This document shows, in pieces, positions 42,301 to 51,480 of a stretch of 64,000 nucleotides of DNA. Under the pieces are notes generated by a model. The model did not search any database. It saw only the letters and a list, made by a program, of their open reading frames with translations, and was not told the origin of the DNA. The translations under genes were made by a program, and so were the position numbers. Position 1 is the first letter of the stretch, and each line of letters begins with the position of its first letter. The stretch spans positions 85,203,973 through 85,267,972 of the forward strand of contig JAVIAB010000051.1 of assembly GCA_032433765.1 (NCBI GenBank), read 5' to 3'. Origin of the DNA: Megaustenia siamemsis (Eukaryota; Mollusca; Gastropoda; Stylommatophora; Ariophantidae).

Positions 42301-42643
42301 CATAGCATTTCGCTTTCTTACAGAATCTCTGAGCTCAACATAGAATTTCGCTTTCTTACAGAATCTCTCAGCTCAACATAGCATTTCACTTTCTTACAGA
42401 ATCTCTCAGCTCAACATAGCATTTCGCTTTCTTATAGAATCTCTTAGCCCAACATAGCATTTCGCTTTCTTACAGAATCTCTCAGCTCAACATAGCATTT
42501 CGCTTTCTTACAGAATCTCTCAGCTCAACATAGCATTTCGCTTTCTTACAGAATCTCTCAGCTCAACATAGCATTTCAATTTCTTACAGAATCTCTCAGC
42601 TCAACATAGCATTTCGCTTTCTTACAGAATCTCTTAGCCCAAC
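42301..42643. repeat. 38-bp minisatellite, ~9 copies
   Basis: The unit begins CATAGCATTTCGCTTTCTTA and ends TCTCTCAGCTCAA; starts are at 42301, 42339 and so on. Variants are GAATTTCG, TTTCACTTT, TTTCAATTT and TTAGCCCAA. The last unit ends in TTAGCCCAACGG. An isolated diverged unit may lie at 42757-42796. Confidence 0.93.
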
Positions 42644-43855
42644 GGCTTAAATTACTTGTCAACTCATGTCTGGTCGACTGTCTTCTTTTGAGTAAATTCT
42701 CGTTATTCTTATGGAACATGTGTCTTTCTAATGCTGTCCTTCGTATCATCTGCATAGAGTTCTGCTTACATGCAGGAATCCATAGCTCAATGGATTAACT
42801 TACTTGTCTTGGTACACCTCGTGTCCGGATAACACGGGTTATAAAACATGTGTAACTCTTCACATGTACACATAGACTTATGTCTGGGTCAGTACAAAAC
42901 TCAGCAGCTATCATTAGATAACTCTAGCTCTTCTGTGTTCCTCCCCCAACGTAGTCCTAATTTTGGGCAATGCTTCCCATCAACATATAATTACATTCTC
43001 ATAAAAATTAAAAATGTGCATCAGCACAACATGTTTCATATTAAATCATAAACATAACAGTCTTGGCTAGACCGAACATATAGCATAGATGAATCACAAA
43101 CATATAGTAATCGACATGACTTAAAATATGACATTACATTTAAGCAAGTCTAGTCTGTCTAGACTTCCATCCAAAAATATCTACAACACACTTCATACAT
43201 ACATCAGTACATCTCCAAGTTCTGTTCCACACTTGGAATCTCTATATAACATATAAGAGTCTCTCCATCTCGGGTCTCTGACTCTCTTCTCTTCTTAGTT
43301 TCCTATGTCTTTTCTCCATACATATGCTCACTACTCTTACTTTTAATGCTGCTAGTATGTTCCTCTATCTTTATCACTTCTGAGTTCTCCTAACTCTCGG
43401 TACGCTAAGACGTCTGCGTCTGTAAATAGCGTCCTCTCAAATCGACTCAAGCCTTAAATAAACCTATGTAAACATGGATATCACCATTTTGTACGTTTAC
43501 TTCAGGTGACTCACTCCTCAAGTGGTCAGCTATACGGCTAATTAAATTCTGGCTTCTCATTGGTCAGTTGTCATCACAGGTAAACCTTGGGCATCCCTTA
43601 CCCTCTTTTATTTACATTATCACCTATCGACTCTCGTATCTCTTATACGATTATAACACTTCTTGCTTCTCTACTGACATCTTCATAACATAGAATTCTG
43701 TCTCCTCATTAAGGCAACAGTACATTTACAGACTTATAATAACCTCTGTACATCATTGTAAATAGAAGGTTGTGATTTGTCATGATTATTCCAGGCAATT
43801 TAAGAAGGTAGTTTGCCATTCCTTTACTTCTTGGTAGTGACTTTGTCATGCAGCA
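42644..43855. other. Intronic sequence, nothing recognised
   Basis: AT-rich to mixed composition, with no coding or transposon motif until LINE text begins at about 43,858. Confidence 0.4.
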
Positions 43856-43857
43856 TA

Positions 43858-44466
43858 AAATAAACGAGACAAATCTGAAACAAGTGCCACATTTCAAATA
43901 CTTGGGCACAATAATATCAGATTCACCATAGAAATAAAAAGCAGAATAGCTCAGGCCAAAATAGCATTTCAGAAGGTTAAAAATATCTTATGCAACAAAT
44001 CTATGTCAATAAAAATTAGAAAGAGAGTTCATCAATGCTATATAGAACCAATTCTGACCTATGGAAGTGAATCATGGACAGTGGACAAACAAATGAAAAG
44101 ACGATTGGAGGCCACAGAGATGGGATTTCTCAGAAGAATGTTGAAAGTTCCCTGGACAGCTAAAAAGACGTTCTCAAAGAGGCCAACACAAAAAGGGAGC
44201 TCTTAAAAAACATCAGAAAGAAGCAATCAACATTTTTCGGGCACATCATGAGAAGAGGAAAGTTGGAATACTTGGTTACAACTGGCAAAATAAAAGGAAA
44301 GAGAGATCACGGGCGACAAAGAGAGAAAATACTGGATAGCTTGGTGTCATGGCATGGAAAACAGTCAACAACAGAACTAATACGATGCACTGTAGATAGA
44401 AGATTGTGGAGGGACATGATCACCTACGCCAACCGATATGGCACATGATGATGATGATGATTTACA
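43858..44466 (+). mobile_element. 3' part of non-LTR retrotransposon (family B relative)
   Basis: Thumb text (LKQVPHFKYLGTII-like), then 44003-44206: KRVHQCYIEPILTYGSESWT and EMGFLRRMLKVPWTAKKT. After a small deletion (44167) the frame 44248-44448 reads MRRGKLEYLVTTGKIKGKRD, VDRRLWRDMITYANRYGT and ends in GATGATGATGATGATT. It is about 5' truncated at the palm and has at least two frame breaks. Confidence 0.82.
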
Positions 44467-44486
44467 TCATTGACAACACACTGACA

Positions 44487-45070
44487 TTCTATCTATCTAT
44501 TGACCTTTTGAGCCATAGCCGGCCCATAGGGCGTAGACCAAAGTACTCCTTTTATCTGATTTTTGTTCTAGCAGTTTTCTCATATTTTTCCGTGTGTTAC
44601 CGGGGCCTCATTATGAGGGAGGTAAAGAATAGTGACACTGTGACCTTCCAGGCATGTCGTAAGAGGCGACTAAGGAGGTTGATCGATGGCTTGACAAGCT
44701 GTCATTGTAAAAAGTATTGTTATGGAAACAGCGCCATAGATTTTAGAGCAGTGATCTCTGCAATATGTGCCATTTTGGCACGCAAGGTTTCTGTTTTGAG
44801 ATTGTGGTTCTGCCCTATGTGCCGTCTTCGGCTCGAAAGGACAATAGATAGATAGATAGTTTTCAATTCTTTTAAAGATATTTTATCAAATCTCGCCATT
44901 TGTCTCTGTTCTGTGCAAGCTGCTCTATCTCATTGAGGGAGCCGATTGCTGTTGTTTTTGCCTCTCTCATCAATGTTCTCAGTGTCTCTCTGGGTCTTCC
45001 TCTTTTTCTCTTACCTGTTTCCCACATGAGGGCTTGCTTTGCTATTCAGTTATTATCTCTTCTCATCACA
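44487..45070 (-). mobile_element. 3' end of RTE-like LINE (family C), interrupted
   Basis: On the minus strand, coding text like KRKRGRPRETL, NEIE.LAQNR.KWRDLIKY (44880-45060) leads to a 3' UTR that is split by a 278-bp insertion at 44580-44857 and resumes at 44487-44579 with GGGCCGGCTATGGCTC and an ATAG tail. The left end CTATCTATCTATTGACC is the common family C end. Confidence 0.85.
44580..44857 (+). mobile_element. 278-bp insertion: 5'-truncated non-LTR 3' end with 7-bp target duplication
   Basis: It sits inside the antisense LINE 3' UTR and is flanked by AGTTTTC at 44573-44579 and 44858-44864. It contains CAGGCATGTCGTAAGAGGCG, a 3' UTR-like segment, and ends CTATGTGCCGTCTTCGGCTC followed by GAAAGGACAATAGATAGATAG. 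The end resembles the family K 3' UTR at 25085-25130. It could be a truncated LINE or a SINE that uses the LINE tail. Confidence 0.8.
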
Positions 45071-45253
45071 CTGACATTACATATATAGAAAATTCGTCTA
45101 AACACTAGTAGGCTCATATAACAACATTATTAGTTACCACATCAACAAGTAAAAATAGTTACAATTCCCCCAAAGAACAGATGAACCTAGGTTGCTTATC
45201 TACAAACATCTATGGATATTGTTTGTTGTGGTAAACTGTTTGTTTCTGGTTAC

Positions 45254-45498
45254 CATTTAATGGTTACTTTTCTTCTTTTTGTATCTTTTACCTCTCCCAT
45301 CACCAGTGGCTGCCAGGTCTCCTCTTTCTGACCTATCATCTTCTCTGAATCTGTTACCCCTATCTATTTCTTCCTTCTGGTTAAAAAAATTCTTGCATTC
45401 GTCCCAAACGTATGGCATAATGCAGGTCTACTTTTACTCTGGCTTCGTCTTTTCTTCTCTTTTCAGCAATAATAGCATTACGCTCTGGTGTCCTTTAA
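45254..45498 (-). pseudogene. C-terminal part of the RRM/coiled-coil ORF
   Basis: On the minus strand an open frame from the TTAA at 45495-45498 downward reads RTPERNAIIAEKRRKDEA, then DLHYAIRLGRMQEFF. After a shift at a T7 run (about 45388) it continues FNQKEEIDRGNRFREDD and ends with the basic GRGKRYKKKKSNH before TAA at about 45,260. Composition (K/R/E-rich) and strand match the upstream pieces at 45796-46268 and 48301-49091, separated by the MITE. Confidence 0.45.
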
Positions 45499-45791
45499 CT
45501 CTTTAACGGAAGCTTTTTATCGACGCAACGGAAGAGATTTCAGAGACAAAATTGTTCATAGTTTTAAGAATCAATCTATATATTTATATTTATCTAACAT
45601 ATTATATATGAGTATTTAGATAATTGAACAAGGTATTAGATTTCACCAATATCCAGATGATATAAGAAATTTAAAACGAATATGGTCTGATGGCGTTCAG
45701 ACTAATAAAATTGAGCGTGGTGCACTATGCGGTTGAACGTACGCAACCAAAATGGAAATGACGCACCATGCGGCGGAACGTACGGAAAGAG
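45499..45791. mobile_element. piggyBac-like MITE
   Basis: 293 bp flanked by TTAA on both sides (45495-45498 and 45792-45795), the piggyBac target duplication. The termini are inverted: CTCTTTAACGGAAG at the left and, on the reverse strand, CTCTTTCCGTACGTTCCGCC at the right. It has no coding capacity. GCACCATGCGG-type subterminal repeats occur near the right end (45720-45775). Confidence 0.8.
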
Positions 45792-46268
45792 TTAAGACCA
45801 AAATTTCACTTGGTCTACCCTTTCTATTTGGTTTTGTCTACCCTCATCAAATTGACTTATAGTTACTATTTGCTTTTTCTTTACCTCTGGTCCTTGGTCA
45901 ATAACTAACTCATTTTTCCTATCTTGTTTTCTTACATTCTGACTCTCAGTTGCTATATGTCCCTTAGTATTCTCAAACTCTTTATTTATGGCAGCAACCC
46001 TCCTTTCTCGTATTGTAAGTATTCTGTCAGTTTCAGGACGTTTCTTGCTACATTTTACCCCATCTGCCATATCCTCTAATTCCTTGTCCATATCATCCTC
46101 ATATCTGTCAGCTGCTTTCTCTAATGCACGAAGCCCTGCTAGTTCTTTAATTTTCTTCTCAGCACTTTTACCTACAACCTCCACATTATTTTTATCACTG
46201 TTGTGCGCTGTTCTATCAAGTTTCCTTTTCTCGATTTCCTTCTTCAAGCTTCCTATAGTAGTTTCCAT
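45792..46268 (-). pseudogene. Coiled-coil middle part of the RRM/coiled-coil ORF
   Basis: The open frame METTIGSLKKEIEKRKLDRT ... continues with heptad-like E/K/L-rich text (KKIKELAGLRALEKAADRYE, DMDKELEDMADGVK), then RERRVAAINKEFENTKG. The METT start codons are simply the target duplication of the LINE inserted at 46269-48291; on the other side the frame continues at 48300. It ends at a TAA within the TTAA target of the MITE. Predicted to form a long helix; no catalytic motif. Confidence 0.5.
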
Positions 46269-48291
46269 CTATCTATCTATTGACCTTTCGAGCCGTGACC
46301 AGCCCATAGGGCGTAGACCAAGATACACCTTCTCCTATATGAATTTTTGTTCTAGCAGTTTTCTTTTAAAGATATTTTATCAAATCTCGCCATCTGTCTC
46401 TGTTCTGTGCAAGCAGTTCTATCTCATTGAGGGAGCCGATTCCTGCTGCTCTTGCCTCTCTCATCAATGTTCTTCTCAGTGTCTCCCTGGGTCTTCCTCT
46501 TTTTCTTTTACCTGTTGTTTCCCATATGAGGGCTTGCTTTGCTATTCGATTATTATCTCTTCTCATCACATGTCCAACGTATGACCATCGTCTTTTCTTT
46601 ATTACTGAAGATATTAGTGGTTGATTGGCGATTTCTCTAATTTCCTCGTTTGTTTTGAATTCGTTCCATTCTATACCAAGTATTTTCCTTAGACATTTAT
46701 TTTCGAATGCGTTCAACTTTGTTTCTATATCTCTTGTTGTTTTCCAGCTTTCACACGCATACGTAAGGGTTGATAGTACATTTGATTTGAATAGCCCAAG
46801 TTTTGTGTTTGTGCTAATGAGTTTTGATTTCCACAACTTTTCAAGGCTTCTGAAAGACATTGCTGCTTTAGCCAGTCTGATTCTAATTTCTTTGCTCGTA
46901 TCCCCTTCTCGATCAATGTGACTTCCAAGATAGATAAAGTGATCGATCTCTTCTACTGGTTTGTTTTCCATGTATATTTTGTCACTTGTTGGAATTAAAC
47001 TTTTCATGACTTTAGTCTTTTCATGATTGACCTCAAGCCCAATTTTGCTGGCTATTGATGATAGTTCATTTGTGTTTTCCTGCATCGTTTTTATCTGACT
47101 GCTGATGAGAACTATGTCATCAGCAAAGTCGAGGTCCTCCAAATGGTCTCCTTGTATCCATTCGATGCCTTTATTACCAGTGCAGCATTTCTTCATTATG
47201 AAGTCCATAACAATTCCAAATAACAAGGGCGATAAAATACATCCTTGTTTAACCCCAGTTTCTATTGGGAAACATTCGCTCAGTCCTTCCTCTGTTCGAA
47301 CTGCACATGTGTAACCATCATACATGTCTTTGATAATATTTATGATTTTTGATGGTAAACCATATTGCTTCAGAATTTTCCACAAAGAATCTCTATGAAT
47401 ACTATCAAATGCTTTTTTGAAGTCGATGAAGTTAAGTACAAAAGGTTTTTGCTTTTCAATGTGTTCCTCCAATATAAGTCGTAGAGTGAAAATGTGGTCA
47501 AGACAGCTTCTCCCTTTTCTAAACCCAGCCTGTTCTTCACGCATTACTGTATCTATTGAATCCTTTATTCTATTTAGGATGATTTTACAGAATAACTTTG
47601 AGGCAACTGACAAAAGTGTCACGCCTCTCCAGTTGTTACAATCTCTAAGATTGCCCTTTTTTGGGATCTTAACAATGATTCCTTTTTTCCATTTATGAGG
47701 CGTCTTCTCTGTTTTCCAAATGATGTTGAACATTTTTTGGAGATGTATTAAATTATGGCTATCAATTGCCTTGAGGATCTCAGCTGTTAACTTATCCTCT
47801 CCAGCAGCCTTGTTATTGGTCATTAGCTTTAAGGTGGTTTCTATTTCACTCAAGGTGAAGTCATCTAAATTTACATCTAATTCTGCTGCTGGTGTTTCAG
47901 CTTCAAAATCTATTAAACTGTGAGGTAGTGGACGGTTAAGAATTTCTTTGAAGTGTTCCGCCCAACGGGCTTTTATGTCTGCGCTTGTTGTTAGCATTAA
48001 TCCAGATTTGTCTAGAATTGGTGTTCCACTGGATGTATAGGTGTTTGTCAGCATCTTTTGTACAGTATAGAGAGTTCTGCTGTCTCCTGTAATTGCAGCT
48101 GTCTCTGCTTTCTCTGCCAAGTTGTCTATATAAGCTCTTGTATCTCTTCTTGCCGAACTTTTCACTTTGTTGTCTAATTCTTTGTATGTTGCTTTTGCCA
48201 GAACCTTTCCAAGATCTGTCTTTACATTAGTCATGGCTCTCTTTGCTTCTCTTCTTTCTTTGATGTATTTCCATGTGGTGTCTGAGATCCA
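46269..48291 (-). mobile_element. RTE-like LINE (family C), RT-complete but lacking endonuclease
   Basis: Antisense to the kinase gene, flanked by the 9-bp duplication AGTTTCCAT (46260-46268 and 48292-48300), with a CTATCTATC-type tail (complement of ATAG) at the left. The 5' end is truncated before the endonuclease. The insertion lies inside the RRM/coiled-coil ORF. Confidence 0.93.
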
Positions 48292-48300
48292 AGTTTCCAT
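46366..48300 (-). CDS. Reverse transcriptase of RTE-like LINE (644 codons, intact frame)
   Basis: Unbroken from the first Met (created by the target duplication) to a stop at 46366. RT order: NNKAAGEDKLTAEILKA (fingers), KKGNLRDCNNWRGVTLLSVA, REEQAGFRKGRSCLDHIF, NFIDFKKAFDSIHRDSLW (palm, first catalytic D), GVKQGCILSPLLFGIVMDF, LDFADDIVLISS (FADD catalytic pair), VNHEKTKVM and FIYLGSHIDREGD (thumb). The C-terminal domain has LTYACESWKTTRDIETKLNA, RWSYVGHVMRRDNNRIAKQ and GKRKRGRPRETLRR. The RGRP and YVGHVMRRD features and FADD fit the RTE lineage. All RT catalytic Asp are kept, yet without its endonuclease and promoter this copy should be unable to move alone. Confidence 0.92.
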   Translation of the reverse strand: METWISDTTWKYIKERREAKRAMTNVKTDLGKVLAKATYKELDNKVKSSARRDTRAYIDNLAEKAETAAITGDSRTLYTVQKMLTNTYTSSGTPILDKSGLMLTTSADIKARWAEHFKEILNRPLPHSLIDFEAETPAAELDVNLDDFTLSEIETTLKLMTNNKAAGEDKLTAEILKAIDSHNLIHLQKMFNIIWKTEKTPHKWKKGIIVKIPKKGNLRDCNNWRGVTLLSVASKLFCKIILNRIKDSIDTVMREEQAGFRKGRSCLDHIFTLRLILEEHIEKQKPFVLNFIDFKKAFDSIHRDSLWKILKQYGLPSKIINIIKDMYDGYTCAVRTEEGLSECFPIETGVKQGCILSPLLFGIVMDFIMKKCCTGNKGIEWIQGDHLEDLDFADDIVLISSQIKTMQENTNELSSIASKIGLEVNHEKTKVMKSLIPTSDKIYMENKPVEEIDHFIYLGSHIDREGDTSKEIRIRLAKAAMSFRSLEKLWKSKLISTNTKLGLFKSNVLSTLTYACESWKTTRDIETKLNAFENKCLRKILGIEWNEFKTNEEIREIANQPLISSVIKKRRWSYVGHVMRRDNNRIAKQALIWETTGKRKRGRPRETLRRTLMREARAAGIGSLNEIELLAQNRDRWRDLIKYL

Positions 48301-49091
48301 ACTACTTACTTTATCTGTTAAACCTACTATTTTTCTATGGTTCTTTTAATTTGTTTGTTTTAGAATGCTAACCTCATTATCTCTCTGCCTCAGTTTCTCG
48401 CTTAACTCATTTATTAGTCTGTCCTTTTCTATGTCTTTTTCCTGATCTTGTTCTAAGGCAAAGATCTCTGTCTCTTCACTTTTTCTGTTTGAGTAATTTT
48501 ATCTTTATGATTAGTTTGTCCTCTGACCTCTACAGTCTGTCTTTGTGCACAACTTACCTGTGTCACTATTACTTCTCTATCAGCATCTTCTGTTTGTGTG
48601 GTTTTATTTTTAATTTCTACTGTTCTTTTGAATTGCTTTATTAAATCTTTTGTCTCTATTTCAACATCGGCTGTGCTATATTCCTCTATGTCGCTGGTTT
48701 CTCCTGATATACTCTTCTCCCACACATGTACTTTCCTTATGTGTTTGTTAAAATTTATGGCATACAACCTATTATTAGTGTTTACGAATTCATTTGTCCT
48801 TCTCCCACATGTCTTTCTTCTTACAGGACTGTAAACTTCAACTTGTAATTTGTTATTCTTTATGATATGATAATCTTTGTTTAAAATGTTGTTTACAATA
48901 TCACTATCTTTGTACAGTATTATGTCCTTCCTAGTCTCCTCTGGCCTATCTATTAATTTAAAAAACATTATTTCACCAAATGTACTAAAGTATTTTCTAA
49001 CATGTGTTTCTTTAATGTCATTCTCTAATTTGTCTACTATTACTTTACAACTGTTTGTTTTTACGTTCTGACTACCTTGCATGTCTTCCAT
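48301..49091 (-). pseudogene. RRM-like N-terminal part of an unrecognised RRM/coiled-coil protein
   Basis: The frame 49091-48453 starts MEDMQGSQNVKTNSCKVIVD and has an RNA-recognition-motif pattern: RNP2-like KVIVDKLE (residues ~16-23), HVRKYFSTFGEIMFFKLID (helix 1-strand 2), RNP1-like RKDIILYKDSD, and NNKLQVEVYSPV at the end. A basic CGRRTNEF linker, YAINFNKHIRKVHVWEKS and an acidic stretch with KNKTTQTE/KITQTE repeats follow. After a frameshift near 48,470 a coiled coil continues (SEETEIFALEQDQEK, INELSEKLRQRDNEV) to a stop at 48,354, then on to 48,301. It is intronless and antisense to the kinase. I do not recognise the family; it could be a retroelement ORF1 or a retrogene. Confidence 0.5.
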
Positions 49092-49704
49092 CTTTCCTAC
49101 TTAATATTATAACATATATATCTACTACCTAAAATAAAAAGATTTAACCAGAAATATGATGATAAAAAAATTTGCACTTCTTACCGACTTGGGTACCTCG
49201 CTGTATCGTTGCCCTCCGTGAATTATACATTTTTATTTAAAACAATCACAATACACAAATATGCATGCACTTAAAAACTAAGTGTTTTTTTCCACATTCG
49301 GGATAGCACAAAGTTGGAATGAAATTCACGATTGTCAATATTGGCACAATTAGTCTCACGCAATCAAACTTTCGGCTTTTCTCGTGTTTTGCACAAATTG
49401 TCCTGAATAACAATTATACTGTTCTTCAAAAGGATCAGCATCCTTTCTTCCCAATTGTTAGAAATTCTTCAATACAGGAACGTTGATGAAAGTACACAGG
49501 TAGACATCGTGGCTTCTATTATGGCTAGCTAGGCTACTCTTGTCTGGACAGTGTCTGTATGTTACGTATTCTGACAATACTTTACACAAGGTGTCGATTC
49601 AAAAATAGGTAGACATTCTTTCACTGGACGTCGAAGTACGTTCTATTTCCAAACAGGTGGCTAGGATTTTGTGTGTTTGGAAAGTTCAATGAGTCTGGAG
49701 ATCA
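49092..49704. other. Spacer between two divergent unrecognised ORFs
   Basis: 613 bp between the leftward RRM ORF (start 49091) and the rightward ORF (start 49705). AT-rich; no clear TATA box or TIR was identified. Confidence 0.35.
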
Positions 49705-50070
49705 ATGAAGAGAAGTTTTGAGGAGTTGTTAGAGAAACACAGAAAGGAGCTGTCTGTTGAGAAATATAAGTTTTACAGTGAAGAGGTAGAGGCACAGATG
49801 CAGGGTATAGCTTTCAGTAACGAGGAGGGAGAGGACGAGGAAACAAACAGCAATTATGGACCTCAAATGTGTTACCTTGCTGAACTACACCATCCAAACT
49901 TTAGAAGAATTTTTACATGGATGTTATCACTGTGGAAATGGGCCTTAATCATTTTAATGATACCTTGATGGTCCCTTTTTCAGAAAAAGTCAAAGACAAA
50001 GTACTGTGGATTCATTCTGAAATAAACTTTAATTTGGTGAACTACCCACAGGAAGCTCACCCTGGATAAT
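49705..50070 (+). pseudogene. Unrecognised small protein, frameshifted
   Basis: An ATG frame at 49705 encodes MKRSFEELLEKHRKELSVEK, an acidic NEEGEDEETNSN stretch and LAELHHPNFRRIFT. Coding-like text then moves to another frame at about 49918 (MDVITVEMGLNHFNDTL, VPFSEKVKDKVLWIHSEI) and ends at TAA near 50,069. It is divergent to the RRM ORF and intronless. It may belong to the same unknown element. No family recognised. Confidence 0.4.
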
Positions 50071-50410
50071 TTAGAATGATGATTTCCATCTTGTGTGGTT
50101 TATAAATTATTTATATTTGAGAAAGTTTGTTTACACTTTATATTTATGAAGTTTCATGTGTGTTAGATTGTTTACGCTTTTTATTGGATACATTTTGTCA
50201 GTATTTTTCGCTAAGACAGGAAATATTTAAAAAATTATATGTGAAATGTATAGGAGGTCGGTAAATAAATTTGTATGTTGTTTGTGTTTTATCTTTTTTT
50301 TATACAAATATGTTGATATGCTCCAGAATGAACAAGTTATGTTTATTTTAGAACATTTCTCACATTACAATTTTATGTTATTTTTACTTATTTTTACACT
50401 ATTTCTGTAG

Positions 50411-50575
50411 GCAAAAAATAAAGAAACAAATAGTTTTGCTGCCTTAAAACAAGTCGAGATAAAAAGTGAAGAAGACCTGGAAGATTTTGCAGTAGAAATA
50501 AATATTCTGGCAGAATATCCTCACAAGAATATTGTTGGTCTGTACGAGGCTTTCTTCTTTGACAACAAACTATGG
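50411..50575 (+). CDS. SLK/STK10-type kinase, coding exon 2 (VAIK lysine, helix C)
   Basis: Exon of 55 codons between TTTCTGTAG and GTAAGG, phase 0 on both sides. Encodes AKNKETNSFAALKQVEIKSE, with AALK holding the ATP-anchoring lysine, then EDLEDFAVEINILAEYPHKN, with helix-C Glu in AVEI, and IVGLYEAFFFDNKLW. Residue pattern and exon boundaries continue directly from VYK of exon 1. Confidence 0.92.
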
Positions 50576-50637
50576 GTAAGGAAAAAACAATTGTGGTTTT
50601 TCATTTTTGTTTAATTGTCTGGATTTGTTCTCCCTTG

Positions 50638-51015
50638 ACAGTGAAAATATTATGAGATCAATAGTAGACTAAAAAAGAATAGCAGTTGATGGTTACAATG
50701 TAAACTTTCTGCAAGATGCGGATGACACAGTTTTAATTGCAGAGATGGAGAAAGAACTACAAGAAATGATAGACATAATAGTAAAAGAATGCAACAAGAA
50801 ACATCTCAGTCTGAATAGTGAGAAAACAGAAGTAATGGTCACATCGAAGAAACAATCATCACCAACATGTAACATAAAAATAAATTGGACAAATCTGAAA
50901 CAAGTGCAGAATGTCAAATACCTGGGCACAATAATAACATTAGACGGAAGACGAAAATAAAAGGCAGAATAACTCAGTCAAAATAGCATTTCAGAAAATG
51001 AAAAATGTCTAGAAG
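50638..51015 (+). mobile_element. LINE fragment (family B relative), palm to thumb
   Basis: Contains LQDADDTVLIAEMEKELQEM (active site, here DADD), CNKKHLSLNSEKTEVMVTSK, NVKYLGTIITLDGR and a decayed continuation. It stops near 51,010, so both ends are truncated. Confidence 0.8.
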
Positions 51016-51029
51016 CGATAAAGAAAATT

Positions 51030-51478
51030 CTCCTTCTCTTTGTCTTCTTAGTGTTTATCCGCTAAGCAGGCGTGGATGCATTATTTTGCGGCATGGCTAT
51101 GATAATTGCTCCTTTTGGCCCTACACATTCGTCTTCAGCATGGACGGGTAGTTTGCTTAACAGTTTATTTGTCCTGACAGTGCTATTTTTGGCTTAATCT
51201 TTTTTGAATTTAACTGCCAAGGGTTCTTTAACATGTGCAAGTGCACACTGGACATCCGATTTTTCACCGTTTTCCAAGAGGGCCATTTTCCGAGAGGGCT
51301 TGACATCGGATCTCCCAACCCAAAGACTGGGGGAGGGTAAAGACACAAAGAAACTGCAGATTTGATTTCAAAATTTCCACTGCATGTGGTGGAAATTGAA
51401 CCTGGGACCTTTCTGTCCAGAGAGTGCACATTATGATGATAATGGGTCAACATCTCTCTATTATAACCATTACACATA
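51030..51478 (-). mobile_element. tRNA-derived SINE-3 (tentative)
   Basis: On the minus strand from the right end: TAATGGTTAT-like box A region, then AGGTCCCAGGTTCAATTTCC (box B-like) at about 51385-51404, then a body that includes TCTTTGGGTTGGGAGATCC, the ACATGTTAAAGAACCCTTGG phrase and AATTCAAAAAAGATTAAGCC. The combination suggests a SINE with a long conserved body. The Tigger element begins two bases beyond its head. Confidence 0.5.
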
Positions 51479-51480
51479 TA

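Larger units (their letters stand above)
40805..50410 (+). other. Intron 1 of the SLK/STK10-type gene
   Basis: 9.6 kb, GTAGGT ... TTTCTGTAG. Contains the hairpin pair, the 38-bp array, family B and C LINEs, a SINE piece and the antisense RRM/coiled-coil ORF, all listed separately. Confidence 0.8.

Noticed and set aside
46366..48300. Host gene encoding a 644-residue protein
   Set aside because: It is a retrotransposon RT with target duplications, and its start codon lies in the duplication.
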